Shown: in pieces, positions 55,012 to 64,000 of the stretch
How the letters are laid out: every line of letters starts with the position of its first letter
Numbering within the stretch: the first letter of the stretch is position 1
Assembly (NCBI GenBank): GCA_026315105.1
Contig: CM048745.1
Location: 790,222,890 to 790,286,889, forward strand
Direction: 5' to 3'
From: Locusta migratoria
Taxonomy: Eukaryota; Arthropoda; Insecta; Orthoptera; Acrididae
Length of the DNA: 64,000 nt
Notes under the pieces: generated by a model
Told to the model about the DNA's origin: nothing
Database searches by the model: none
Seen by the model: the letters and a program-made list of their open reading frames with translations, nothing else
Program-made: the position numbers and the translations under genes

Positions 55012-55199
55012 CAAAAGTGTTTGTAAATCTATCGGACCAAAATGCGCGGCCATCAGTCCGTAGCTTACAAACTACTTAAACTAACCTAAGGACAACACAC
55101 ACACACACCCATGGCCCAGGGAGGACTCGAACCTCCACGGCGAGCAACCGCGTGTTCCGCAGCGAAACGCTTTAGACCGCTCGGCTACTCCACCGCGGC
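55012..55199 (-). repeat. SINE family B, full length
   Basis: Reverse-complement copy with tail 'caaaagtgtttgtaaatc'. Perfect 12-bp duplication AATTTATTGTTT at 55000-55011 and 55200-55211. Confidence 0.95.
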
Positions 55200-55320
55200 A
55201 ATTTATTGTTTATGTTCTGTTTGATGATTGATCTGTTATACTAAATTTTTGGTTATTATCGAAGTTTATGAACCTTGTAACATATTTTTCAGTCTGAAGG
55301 AAGCTGGGGGGATATTATTT

Positions 55321-55502
55321 CAAAAATGTTCAAATGTTTGTAGAACTTATGGGACTTAACTAACTCATGAACTACTTATGAACTAGCTTATACTAAAGAC
55401 GGCACAAACACCCATGCCCGAGGAGGGATTCGAATCCCCGACCGCAGCGGCTGTGCAAACCGTGACTGGCACGCCGCAGACCACTCGGCCACCGCGGCCG
55501 GC
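55321..55502 (-). repeat. SINE family A variant
   Basis: Has a diverged head ('gcacgccgcagaccactcgg' and 'cgaccgcagcgg'). Flanks GGATATTATTT (55310-55320) and GGACATTATTT (55503-55513). Confidence 0.88.
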
Positions 55503-55689
55503 GGACATTATTTACATGTATGATTCAAATTGGTATATGTTATGTTCTGTGTACAGCTAGACGTCTAATGATTATGAAGTCATTGCCTAAGGTAAGCAAC
55601 GTAATATGTTGATAAATGACGCTTATTGATTTGTTGATATACGAAGTGAATTAAGTAAATCATGATTTGATGCTTTCAGAACTTCACGT

Positions 55690-56096
55690 CACAGTGTGAG
55701 TAATGTGGAGCGCTCACGAGAGACATTCATAAGGAATCCAAAGAAATCGATGCGTCGTGCATCCCGTGAACTCGAAATGGCTCCACTGACTGTGTGGAAA
55801 GTCCTGCGACAGGAGCTGTCTATAAGACCACTAAAATTGCAGCCTGACGAGTGTATTTCGCGATACACCACTGTGCCACGAGTGTAGCCTGTAGACAATG
55901 GCCGCCCCATGGCTGGTATAGCACCTGAACTCGCCGTGTTTGCAACTAGCGCAAATTATCAAACTACGCTGTAACGGTATAAATGAAAAATCTTTCAGGG
56001 TTTCTCTTCAAAATAACATATTATATCTGTACAATGTTTGGTTCTTGTGCAATAAATAATTGAAAGTGTTCCCTGATTTTTCTGTATACCCTGTAT
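55690..56096 (+). pseudogene. Mariner/Tc1-like transposase N-terminal remnant
   Basis: 'RSRETFIRNPKKSMRRASRE' and 'LTVWKVLRQELSIRPLKLQ' are the second HTH and linker typical of IS630/Tc1/mariner transposases common in insects. The element's right end shows 'tgttccctgatttttctg' followed by 'tataccctgta'. The left end and catalytic domain are not visible. Confidence 0.7.
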
Positions 56097-56129
56097 TATT
56101 AACAACAAATGACATTAAAGACAATATGT

Positions 56130-56245
56130 ATTGAGAAGCGAGTGTCAGAAATTTGAAAATTCTTGCGTTCGTTTTGAGCTTGCTCTATGTACAAATTAAA
56201 TAACATCGGGGAAAGGGTACGACACTTACTTTCTTAGAGTAACAC
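56130..56245 (-). pseudogene. LINE RT fragment
   Basis: The minus-strand reading 'LSPMLFNLYIEQAQNERK' is the 'SPLLFNLYIE' step after the 'GVRQG' box of RTE-type RTs. It is very short. Confidence 0.6.
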
Positions 56246-56560
56246 AGATAATTTATATAATCTATTAGGCATAATACAAAGATACTGTCCCATCCTTCAA
56301 TTGGGAGAAATTTGGTTCACAAAGCTAAAACCATTATGAAGATATGTTCCAAAAATGTAGTTTCGGGAAAATGAGAAAAGAATGTTCAGTGTTTTTGACT
56401 GACTGTACGCCTCTTTCAGAACATTCCAGTGGCATAATCTTGCTGGACAGCTGCTTCTTTATCCTCTTCGGACTTTTTCAGGAGTCTTTTTCTTGCGGTA
56501 GACCCTTTAGTGGTGGCTTCCGTAGCTCTTTCAGCTTGTTATTGACGATCTATAGCAGAG
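56246..56560. other. Unassigned sequence
   Basis: Nothing recognised. Confidence 0.3.
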
Positions 56561-56573
56561 CAGCTATCATATT

Positions 56574-57115
56574 CCAGAATAAAACTTTCACTCTGCAGCG
56601 GAGTGTGCGCTGATATGAAACTTCCTGGCAGATTAAAATTGTGTGCCGGAACCGGGACTCGAAGCTGAGACTTTTGCCTTTCGCGGGCAAGCGCTTACTG
56701 AGCTATCCCGACACGATTCACGGTGCCGACTCATAAATTCAATTCTGGCAGTACCTCGCCTCTTACTTTCCAAACTTCACAGAAGTTCTCCTGCGAAACT
56801 AGCACGACTAGCACTCCTGGAAGAAAGGAAATGTTGGGACATGGCTTAGCCACAGCCTAAGGGATGTTTCCAGAATGAAACTTTCACTCAGCAGCGGAGT
56901 GTGCGCTGATATGAAACTTCCTAGCAGATTAAAATTGTGTGCCGCAACCGGGAAGTAGGAGGCGAGGTACTGACAGAATTATAGTTGTGGGGCGTCACCG
57001 TGAGTCGTGTCGAGATAGCTCAGTGGTAGAGCGCTTGCTCGCGAAAGGCAAAGGTCCAAGGTTCGAGTCCCGGTTCCGGCACACAATTTTAATCTGCCAG
57101 GGAGTTTCGTTTCTT
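56574..57115. mobile_element. Composite inverted SINE (family E)
   Basis: Left part 56574-56868: one minus-orientation copy with 'ttgtgtgccggaaccgggac' and a degenerate tRNA head. Middle 56869-56955: a second, truncated copy of the same end. Right 56956-57115: a plus-orientation copy whose tRNA head is 'gatagctcagtggtagagcg' with box B 'GGTTCGAGTCCCG'. The whole block is flanked by the 12-bp duplication AGCTATCATATT (56562-56573 and 57116-57127), so it apparently moved as one unit. Confidence 0.88.
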
Positions 57116-57347
57116 AGCTATCATATTATTTCCTGGCTGGATGCCTAATTTGTTCATTACTTTTCTCCTGCTAATAACACCATTATCGAAACAGATAACA
57201 GCATCCATGACACCTATTTTGAGTTCTGTCCATCCAACAAACACTGTTTTCGGTACTCGTTGCCACAAGCAGCTGTTGAAACTATCATTAGGATTATGCG
57301 TACGGCCATGTAGACATTTGCTAAGTAATTTTTTATCTGCAAGCTAC

Positions 57348-58890
57348 GGGATAAAGAGATACCATCAAACAATAGACCGATTTAACTTTTGCCAGAATTC
57401 TCAAAAATTCTAGAAAAGGTAATGTACAAGCAGCTACTCAACCATCTGACCACGAATTACATATTGTCCAAAATACAGTTTGGATTTCTGAAAGGTTCCG
57501 ATATCGAGAAGGCTATTTAATCTTACATTGAGAATGTACTTAATTCATAAGATAATAAATTGCAAGCAGCAGGTATTTTCTGTGATTTATCAAAGGCATT
57601 TGATGGTGTGAACCATAACATCCTTTAAAGTAAATTAGAATTTTATGGGGTCACGGGAAATGCTGCAAAATGGTTCAAGTCGTACCTTACGAATAGGAAA
57701 CAAAGGGTATCAGTGAATTAAGCCAGCAATCATCAACGGATTGGGAAGAAATTACATGTGGTGTCCCACAAGGATCCATCTTAGGGCATTGCTTTTTCTT
57801 GTGTACATTAATTACCTCTCATAAGTTACACTACCAGAAGCAGAGTTTATTTTGTTTGCAGATGATACAAGTATTGCAGTGAAAATTACATCAAGCATAG
57901 TTATAGAAAGGTCTGCTAATGATATTTTCATGAACGTTAATAAATGGTTTAAAGCCAACTCATTGTCATTAAACTTTGAAAAGGCTCACTACAAGCAGTT
58001 CAGAACATGTAAGAGATTTCCCGCCCGCATATGCATTAATTATGAAGAAGAGCAGATAGAAGAGATTGACAGTATTAAATTCCTGGGATTACATCTTGAT
58101 AACAAAATTTAGTTGGGAGGAGCACATCACAGAACTGCAGAAACGATTCAACAAATCTGTATTTTCAAGACGAGTATTATCAGACATAGGAGACATACAA
58201 ATAACAAAGTTTGCATACTTTGCTTACTTTCATTCCATAATGTCATATGGTATAATATTTTGTGGTAACTCTTCAAGTCAGTCAAAAGTCTTCAGAGTCC
58301 AAAAGCGTGTAATACGTATTATTTGTGGTGTAAATTCACGGACGTCATGTAGAAGCCTCTTCAAACAACTGGGTATATTAACTACTGCCTCTCAGTATAT
58401 TTATTTCTTAATGAAATTTGTCATAAATAATATATCACTTTTCCCAACCAACAGCTCAGATCATACATACAATACTAGGAATAAAAATGATCTACACAGG
58501 GACTTAAAAGCACTTACTTTAGTTCAAAAAGGGGTCCACTACTCAGGAACACACATTTTCAATAATTTACCATCAAGTATAAAAAATTTAGCTAGAAATG
58601 AAGATCAGTTTATGAGGAACCTAAAAGACTTTCTAGTGGCCAACTCCTTCTACTCCATTAGTGCATTTCTAAATTGTACCAAATGATGCATGTATCGGTA
58701 CTCATACTATATTAGTATTATTATATTATCAGCTAAAAAAACCTTAAAAATGTATGTATTTATATTATTAGTATTATCTATTATTCAGCTTGTAATTTTT
58801 GTTTCTTGACGTGTTCCACATCCACGAGGTTCTCCTCAACATGGACCTACGGAACGAAAAACTAATCTAATCTCTAATCTAATCTAATCC
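57348..58890 (+). pseudogene. CR1-group LINE, 5'-truncated sibling of the full-length copy
   Basis: Begins within the RT at the segment corresponding to 'GDKEIPSN' and runs to the (TAATC)n tail at 58860-58890, in the opposite orientation to the copy at 676. A premature stop after 'EKAI', missing bases near 57720, and a one-base insertion at about 58108 break the frame; the C-terminal 206 residues stay open (58066-58686). The catalytic 'MFADDTSIAVK' box is intact. High similarity to the 898-3909 ORF suggests recent amplification. Confidence 0.93.
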
Positions 58891-59089
58891 CTGTATATTG
58901 GCTTTATTGCTACCATGACTGTGGCAGTTGCGGAATGTTTATGGTGATATTCCTTGCCTGAAGCATTACCGTGGCCAGTGTGCAGATATTTGTTCAAAGA
59001 GCATTTAAGACTATTATAACTATTTAAAAGTAAATAAACCATACATTTTTGGATACGGGAGAAATTTGTCTTTCAATTTCTTGGCCCAC

Positions 59090-59995
59090 TTTAGGTTACG
59101 GTAGTAGCACTAAAAGTGGGTCTTTGCGATCATCTTTTGACAGCTCGAAATTTAAATGAAAATAACGGCTTAACCATGCATCTGACGCGAACATTGAATA
59201 ACCGAATTTGTAGAGGAGAAAATTCTCTACAACTTTGCTCTCTTATGTTTTTTTTCATATCTCGTATCGTTTCAGAGAGATTTCCAAAAATATCGGCGAT
59301 TTTGGGATGTATGTCTGTCCGTAACGTGTTCCCTATTTTTAAGACGAACCGTTCTACCGATCAGCACCAAATTTTGCACACATAATTGTAGGCCGCCAGA
59401 GACCAGAATCTCCCTTTTTCAAATTTTTCGGACAAAAAATACGTTAGTAATGCCAAAAAAGCCGTTGGTAATATTATTGTAATTGCAAACGAATCGTTTA
59501 TCTGACACGAAAATTGAATAACCCAATTGGTAGAGAACCTGTTTGGTAGAGGAGAAAATTATCTACAATTTCGCTCTATTATATTTTTTTCATATCTTGC
59601 ATCGTTGCAGAGTTATTTGCAATAAATAACGGCGATTTGACGTTGTCTGTCTGGCTGCAACGTGTTCCCACTTTTTAGGTCGAACCGTTGAACCGATCGG
59701 TACCAAATTTTACAGACATAATTGTTGGTTACCAGAGACCAGAACCTCGCTTTTTGAAATATTTTGGACAAGTAATACGTTATTAATACCAAAAATAGCC
59801 GTTTGCAAAGTAATTTTAATTGCAGATAAACTGTTCATCTGACTCGAAAATTGAATAAACGAATTTGTAGAGGAGAAAATACTCTACAACTTTGTTCCCT
59901 TATGTTTCTTTCATATCGCGTATCGTTTGAGAGATATTTGCAAAAATAACGGAGTTTTGACACCCTCCATTAAATTAACGAAAACCAGCCGTTCG
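59090..59995 (+). repeat. Family M, about three tandem units
   Basis: Leader 'ttaggttacggtagtagcac' then units; the 'gaggagaaaat' landmarks near 59213, 59550 and 59870 give periods of 337 and 320 bp. The array ends 'aacgaaaaccagccg'. Small open stretches across it are artefacts of the repeat. Confidence 0.8.
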
Positions 59996-60088
59996 CAGAT
60001 GTCACGTGACATTCCTCGCCCAGAACTGTCTCTGGCATACGCCATCATGCGTTGCGTATTTGATGATTTTCTTATTGTAACTTACAGA

Positions 60089-60829
60089 TGATATAAAATG
60101 CAGAATGGCAATGGGTAGAAAAGCGTTCTTGAAAAAGAGAAATTTGTTAACATCGAATATTGATTTAAACCTAAGGAAGTCCTTTCTGAAGGCATGTGTA
60201 TGGAGTGTTGCCTTGTATGGGAGTGAGACATGGACGATACACAGTGCGGACAGGAAGAGGAAAAAAATGTTCAAATGTTTGTATAGTCTATGGGACTTAA
60301 CTACGGGGTCATCAGTCCCTAAACTTACAAACTACTTATGAACTACTTACAAACTAGGACAGCACAAATATCCATGCCCGAGGGGGGATTCGAACCCCCG
60401 ACCGTAGCGGCCGTGCAGACCGTGACTGAAGCGTCTTAGTCCCCTCGGCCACCGCGGCCGGCACAGGAAGAGGATTGAGGCTTTTGAAATATGGTGCTAC
60501 AGAAGAATGCTGAAGATTAGGTGGGTGGATCTAATGAGGAGGTACTGAACAGAATTGGGGAGAAAAGGAATTTTTGGCATACCTTGACTAAAAGAAGGGA
60601 TAGATTGGTAGGACACATTCTTAGACATCAAGCAATTGTGAATTTAGCGTTGGAGGGAAGTGTGTGGGGAAAAAATCGCAGGGGAAGACCAAGAGATGGA
60701 TACAGTAAGCAGATTCAGACAGATGTAGGTTTTCGTTCTTATGTGGAGATGAAGAGGCTTGCTCAGGATAGGGTATTGTGGAGAGCTGCATCAAACCAGT
60801 GTCCGGACTGAAGACCACAACAACAACAA
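60089..60829 (+). pseudogene. RTE LINE 3' fragment with SINE insertion
   Basis: 'MAMGRKAFLKKRNLLTSNID', 'ACVWSVALYGSETWTIHSAD' and, after the SINE, 'RIGEKRNFWHTLTKRRDR' and 'RAASNQCPD', then the 'ccggactgaagaccacaac' end. Removing the SINE rejoins the C-terminal segment. A roughly 10-bp deletion falls at 'gtgggtggatctaatgagg'. Confidence 0.88.
60261..60462 (-). repeat. SINE family A, full length
   Basis: Complete reverse-complement copy in the RTE. Perfect 11-bp duplication ACAGGAAGAGG at 60250-60260 and 60463-60473. Confidence 0.95.
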
Positions 60830-61003
60830 ACTTACACGTTGTCATTTCAAAGCAATGGCGCACTGAAGAATTAACAAAAAAGACGTCGTTCTTCGTACGA
60901 TAAATGATAATCTAGTGTCTACAAATGCCATATTAGCATCAGTTAACAAAGGCCATCAATAGTATGAGATTAAAGAACGCAGTTTGGAACTGTTAGCTGT
61001 AGC

Positions 61004-61068
61004 GTAGTGGGCAATGTGATGGACTGTGAGGCTGAAGGTCAGTGGTTCGGAACCCGCCAGTACCTATC
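61004..61068 (+). repeat. tRNA-like SINE head fragment
   Basis: Box A 'TAGCGTAGTGGG' and a box-B-like 'GGTTCGGAACC' are spaced as in a tRNA, but acceptor pairing is not convincing and a T8 run follows. More likely a SINE head or tRNA pseudogene than a working tRNA. Confidence 0.5.
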
Positions 61069-61264
61069 TTTTTTTTCCTGCAAGGGTTTCAGACACTCTT
61101 ATTAATTAGTTTTTTTATTTATTTTATATTTTGGTCCAAAATGGTTGCAAAAACTTATGAAACTACAAATCTAAAGTGGACCATAAAACACGTCAGTGCA
61201 AAAATTTTTTTTCCCCAGTCTTTTCACGTCCACGTCTCCTTGACAACAGGACAGATGCTGAAAC

Positions 61265-61520
61265 GAGGTGACTGAAATGCCATGGACTGGCCGCCTCGTG
61301 CCTTGCCAGGCGCTCAGTAGTGGGTGACAGTAGAGTGTCAGGGTGCGCGGCCGCAGCAGGAAGCGGCGCGCCCCGGCGTTCCGTTCCCACGAGGCCTCAA
61401 AGCAGGGCGTGCCCCGCTGCACTCGCTCGTCCACACCGCGCTGCAGCCGGCTCAGCCAAGCCACCGCTGTTATTAACGTTCTGTCTGTCTCGCTTCCGCT
61501 TCCAGCGGTGCAGGGTTTTT
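61265..61520. other. GC-rich, CpG-rich island
   Basis: Abruptly GC-rich block ('gcgcggccgcagcaggaagc') with open frames on both strands, but no domain. It is the second such island after 32735-33060, with no obvious similarity between them. Confidence 0.45.
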
Positions 61521-61564
61521 TTAACATCGCTCTTACTTTTTCGCTCCGCAGGGTAATCATGATA

Positions 61565-61690
61565 GTCACTTTAGACCATTGTTTTTCCAACCTTTCTGAA
61601 CACGCGACCCCCTTTGCGAGTAAAAATTTTCGGCGATTACCCCACACCAATAATAAAGCTTTGTCGGTGATCCAAAATTCAATTTAATTT
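61565..61690. mobile_element. Possible hAT terminal fragment
   Basis: 'ttccaacctttctgaacacg' followed by 'cgaccccctttgcgag' resembles the terminal text of Charlie-type hAT elements ('...CGCGACCCCCTTT'). No partner end or transposase is visible. Confidence 0.35.
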
Positions 61691-61709
61691 TATTTCTTAC
61701 AAGGAAAGT

Positions 61710-62285
61710 GCCGACCGCGGTGGCCGAGGGGACTGAGGCGCGACAGTCACGGTCTGCACGGCCACCACGGTCGGGGGTTCGAATGCCCCCTCGGGCATGG
61801 ATATTTGTGTCGTCCTTAGTCTTAGCTAGTTCATAAGTACTTTGTAAGTTAGGGACTGATGACCCCGTATTTAAATCCCTTAAGCTATACATCGAAAGAA
61901 TCCAAAGAAGGGCAGCTCGTTTCGCATTTTCACGATACACGGGAGACAGCGTTACGGAAATGATACAGGATCTGGGATAGGAATCATTACAACAACGGCG
62001 CTTATCGCTCGGCGTGGGCTACTTGCGAAACTCCAATCGCCAACATTCTCCTCCGAATGCGAAAATATATTGTTGACTCCCACATACATAGGTAGAAATG
62101 ATCATCAGAATAAAATACGAGAAATCAGAGCTCGAACAGAGAGATTCAGGTGTTCTTTCTTCCCGCACGCTATTCGAGAATGGAATGGGAGATAAATAGT
62201 CTAATTGTGGTTCGATGAACCCTCTGCCAAGCACTTAAATGTGATTTGCAGAGTATCCGATGTAGATACAAACATTTGAACATTC
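61710..62285 (+). repeat. SINE family A split by a LINE 3' end
   Basis: The head and body (61710-61890) and the last bases 'aaacatttgaacatt' (to 62285) are separated by a LINE fragment. The SINE's own 12-bp duplication TACAAGGAAAGT is at 61698-61709 and 62286-62297. Confidence 0.92.
61891..62267 (+). pseudogene. CR1-like LINE 3' end, inserted in SINE A
   Basis: Forward copy of the family 3' region ('cgaaagaatccaaagaaggg', 'cttgcgaaactccaatcgcc', 'cgctattcgagaatgg', 'ctctgccaagcacttaaatg') ending 'gagtatccgatgtag'. About 377 bp, 5'-truncated; its own duplication is very short (ATAC at the junction). Confidence 0.85.
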
Positions 62286-62457
62286 TACAAGGAAAGTACT
62301 TGGACTCGAACAAACATTTCTGTATGAACGTTTGCTTACAGGATCTCAATGTACACCTCAATGTGCTGGTGGGTGTCGTTTTTCTGCAAAGCTCTGCAAC
62401 CATGCTCTAGATAGCACTGTAGATCTAATTGTAGACGTCATACGTAATGCACATATC

Positions 62458-62844
62458 TTAACTATACCTTATGTAATAATCATCGTACACGTTCTCTAGC
62501 GTATTGTCATCAAAAGCCGTGATGATAGTTGCAACTTTAACCTTCTTCTCGGAAGACTGTTGGTATTCACTGCCACTGCTGCCATCGCCTCCTCCCGCAC
62601 TTACCGTAGCACTACCGCTTGCAATGAGTTGTTCGTCATAATGATCCCTATTATCATCATTATGTATTAGCGTTACAACAGTATCTAAGTTATGCTCATT
62701 TTTCTGTACCATAACAGATACGGGAAAGGATGCGAATGATTCATCTTCTACACTAATATCATCTTCACGAAGAAGGGTTCTTCGTAACTTCATCTCAACC
62801 AATCGCAATACATTAGCAGGATTGATTGCCAATCGCCGCTCCAT
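62458..62844 (-). CDS. Uncharacterised 128-aa ORF inside a TIR element
   Basis: I do not recognise this protein. It starts MERRLAINPANVLRLVEMKL, an amphipathic-looking N-terminal segment. An acidic stretch 'LREDDISVEDES' follows, then a middle rich in V, H, N and D ('VVTLIHNDDNRDHYDEQ'), a Ser/Gly-rich linker (about residues 76-97), and a C-terminal tail 'AFDDNTLENVYDDYYIRYS'. It has no signal peptide, membrane segment, Cys-His cluster or DDE motif. It is uninterrupted, lies centrally between the TIRs, and has non-repetitive composition unlike the chance ORFs nearby. It could be an accessory protein of a Harbinger-like element, an exon captured by it, or chance. Confidence 0.45.
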   Translation of the reverse strand: MERRLAINPANVLRLVEMKLRRTLLREDDISVEDESFASFPVSVMVQKNEHNLDTVVTLIHNDDNRDHYDEQLIASGSATVSAGGGDGSSGSEYQQSSEKKVKVATIITAFDDNTLENVYDDYYIRYS

Positions 62845-63087
62845 CTAACGCTTCACCACACAAATAACGTCACAAAACGCGACTTCGGAGGCACACTGCA
62901 CTGTCCTTACTGGCGAACCGACAGGTCAAAGAGCAATGTGGCAAGGCACAAGCAGAGACCTCTTACGGACGACTGCAGAGTTTTGCAGATGCGGGAGTAT
63001 CACTAGTGCAATAAGGGACCTTTACATTATCTCTCATTCGATTTTGGTGTATACGTGTTTGTTCAAGCCCAAGTACTTTCCTTGTTA

Positions 63088-63712
63088 GATGTATCTAAGA
63101 TCTTGCAACCATTCATGTCTGGTGAAAGTTGCAGGAACGCAAACGAATCAAAACTGAAAGAAAAGACTTTATAACTACAACTGTTTCATGTTTGGTTTAG
63201 CTGTCATGAATAATAAATCCTAATGTTTAATTTCTGACAACGTGTTGTACATGTGCGAGTATGAAACCATCAAAGCTGATACATCACTTCGAAACGATAC
63301 TGGAAACCCTTAATCCGCAGCAAATTACTATGATCCGGTAATAACATGGTATTCTTATTAGTTGAGTAAAAATAGTACTGCATTAATAACTTTTTACTAC
63401 CTGCAAACTACTATGCTACAGTATTAAAAAGTAATATTAAGTTAGTGATTAATTGTTTTTCTGACGTATCAGTATTTGAACATGTGACATACATAAAAGA
63501 AAATTGCGACCATTGTAAATAACTGTAGCAACTGTAACAACAAACAATACTAAGTCACTTAATTAACAAATCATCCTGAAGTGGAAAAATGGCTTCACTG
63601 TTTCGCGTTTCTGTCGGCCTAACATGAGAAATCAAAAGTGCCATAGGTACATTTTATACTTGTCTGATTGAGGGCCACGCGAAACGTGTCACAACAAAGC
63701 CAATTTTCCACC
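63088..63712. other. Unassigned AT-rich sequence
   Basis: No ORF, no repeat recognised. Confidence 0.3.
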
Positions 63713-63713
63713 A

Positions 63714-63839
63714 AAAATGTTCAAGTGCTTATAGAGGTTATGGGAGTTAACTATGGGGACATCAATCCCTAAACTTACAAACTACTTATGAATTAGCTAA
63801 TACTAAGGACGGCACAAATATCCATGCCCGAGGGGGGAC
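63714..63839 (-). repeat. SINE family A, truncated by a T-run
   Basis: Tail and body are present, with the head lost at the 'cccgaggggggac' point, where T25 (63840-63864) begins. Confidence 0.85.
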
Positions 63840-64000
63840 TTTTTTTTTTTTTTTTTTTTTTTTTACTTACGAGGTAGGTGCTTTTTAATTTTTTGCCGAT
63901 GGGCGTGATTGAACCGGCGACCTTCTTTTTGATCGAACCCGCGACCTTTTTTTTATTTTTATTTTTTTTTCGAACACAAAAAAAATAATAAACTAAAAAA
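63840..64000. repeat. Low-complexity T/A-rich end with duplicated SINE-like fragment
   Basis: T25 is followed by 'gattgaaccggcgacctt' and 'gatcgaacccgcgacctt', two adjacent copies of a box-B-like piece, then poly-T and poly-A sequence. Confidence 0.5.

Larger units (their letters stand above)
61700..63084. mobile_element. TIR element with TTA duplications and an ORF (Harbinger-like?)
   Basis: The ends CAAGGAAAGTACTT (split at left by a SINE: 61700-61709 then from 62298; a second copy is created by the duplication at 62286-62297) and AAGTACTTTCCTTG (63071-63084) are perfect inverted repeats; pairing continues imperfectly for about 115 bp, including 'tctgcaaagctctgca' at 62392 and its partner near 62973. 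TTA flanks both ends (61697-61699 and 63085-63087). Without the SINE the element is about 797 bp. A TTA target suggests the PIF/Harbinger group, but there is no DDE transposase. It carries the 128-aa ORF at 62458. Confidence 0.65.

Noticed and set aside
57010..57082. Genuine tRNA gene in 'gatagctcagtggtagagcg...'
   Set aside because: It is the head of SINE family E within a duplicated composite insertion.
58066..58686. 206-aa ORF as a separate gene
   Set aside because: It is the C-terminal part of a frameshifted copy of the CR1-group LINE ORF2.
61171..61650. 159-aa minus-strand ORF across the second GC island
   Set aside because: It spans different repeat types and has no domain; openness is explained by composition.
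1..64000. CRISPR array, bacterial operon or phage region
   Set aside because: Repeats are dispersed SINEs and TEs with target duplications. Codon use, tRNA-headed SINEs and non-LTR elements are eukaryotic.

Overview
This 64-kb window looks like intergenic DNA from a large, repeat-rich insect genome. An orthopteran (Schistocerca-like grasshopper or locust) is my best guess, from the tRNA-headed SINE families, the RTE and CR1 LINEs and the Helitron and piggyBac types present. That is pattern recognition, not a database match. I could not support a single conventional host gene. Almost every recognisable coding stretch belongs to a transposable element (TE), and nearly all are broken. No genuine tRNA or rRNA gene and no CRISPR array was seen; every tRNA-like sequence is the head of a SINE.

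The exception to decay is a complete CR1-group LINE on the minus strand at about 0.7-5.5 kb. It has two intact ORFs: a PHD-finger/coiled-coil/SGNH-esterase ORF1 and an endonuclease/reverse-transcriptase ORF2. A 5'-truncated, frameshifted sibling lies on the plus strand at 57.3-58.9 kb. Other LINEs are dead: an RTE-clade family (14.0-16.6, 20.9, 31.8-32.7, 40.9-43.7, 60.1-60.8 kb) and a second CR1-like family (11.7-13.05, 24.8, 30.3, 33.6, 47.6-49.6, 53.5, 61.9 kb).

DNA transposons include a decayed piggyBac-like element with TTAA duplications (9.2-10.7 kb), a hAT-like element with a SINE-split BED finger (23.66-24.76 kb), Tc1/mariner remnants (6.8, 21.5-22.1, 33.4, 55.7 kb), and a mariner-like element with 163-bp terminal inverted repeats (TIRs) inserted in a Helitron (37.36-38.93 kb). 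There are several Helitrons (28-30, 36-40.4, 47.2-52.4 kb), one retaining helicase motif VI. The most unusual element is at 61.70-63.08 kb: TIR-bounded, with TTA duplications, carrying an intact 128-aa ORF of unknown function.

At least eight tRNA-headed SINE families, labelled A-F, H and K here, are scattered in both orientations (family A alone has 13 copies). Many have 10-14-bp target-site duplications (TSDs) readable by eye, so the order of nesting can be reconstructed; the best stack is 25.2-26.4 kb, where A sits in B, B in F, and F in a host repeat G. A further family (M), built of roughly 300-337-bp tandem units, occurs at 17.8-18.6, 45.7-46.3 and 59.1-60.0 kb. The rest is AT-rich DNA with long homopolymer runs and two GC-rich islands (32.7-33.06 and 61.27-61.5 kb).
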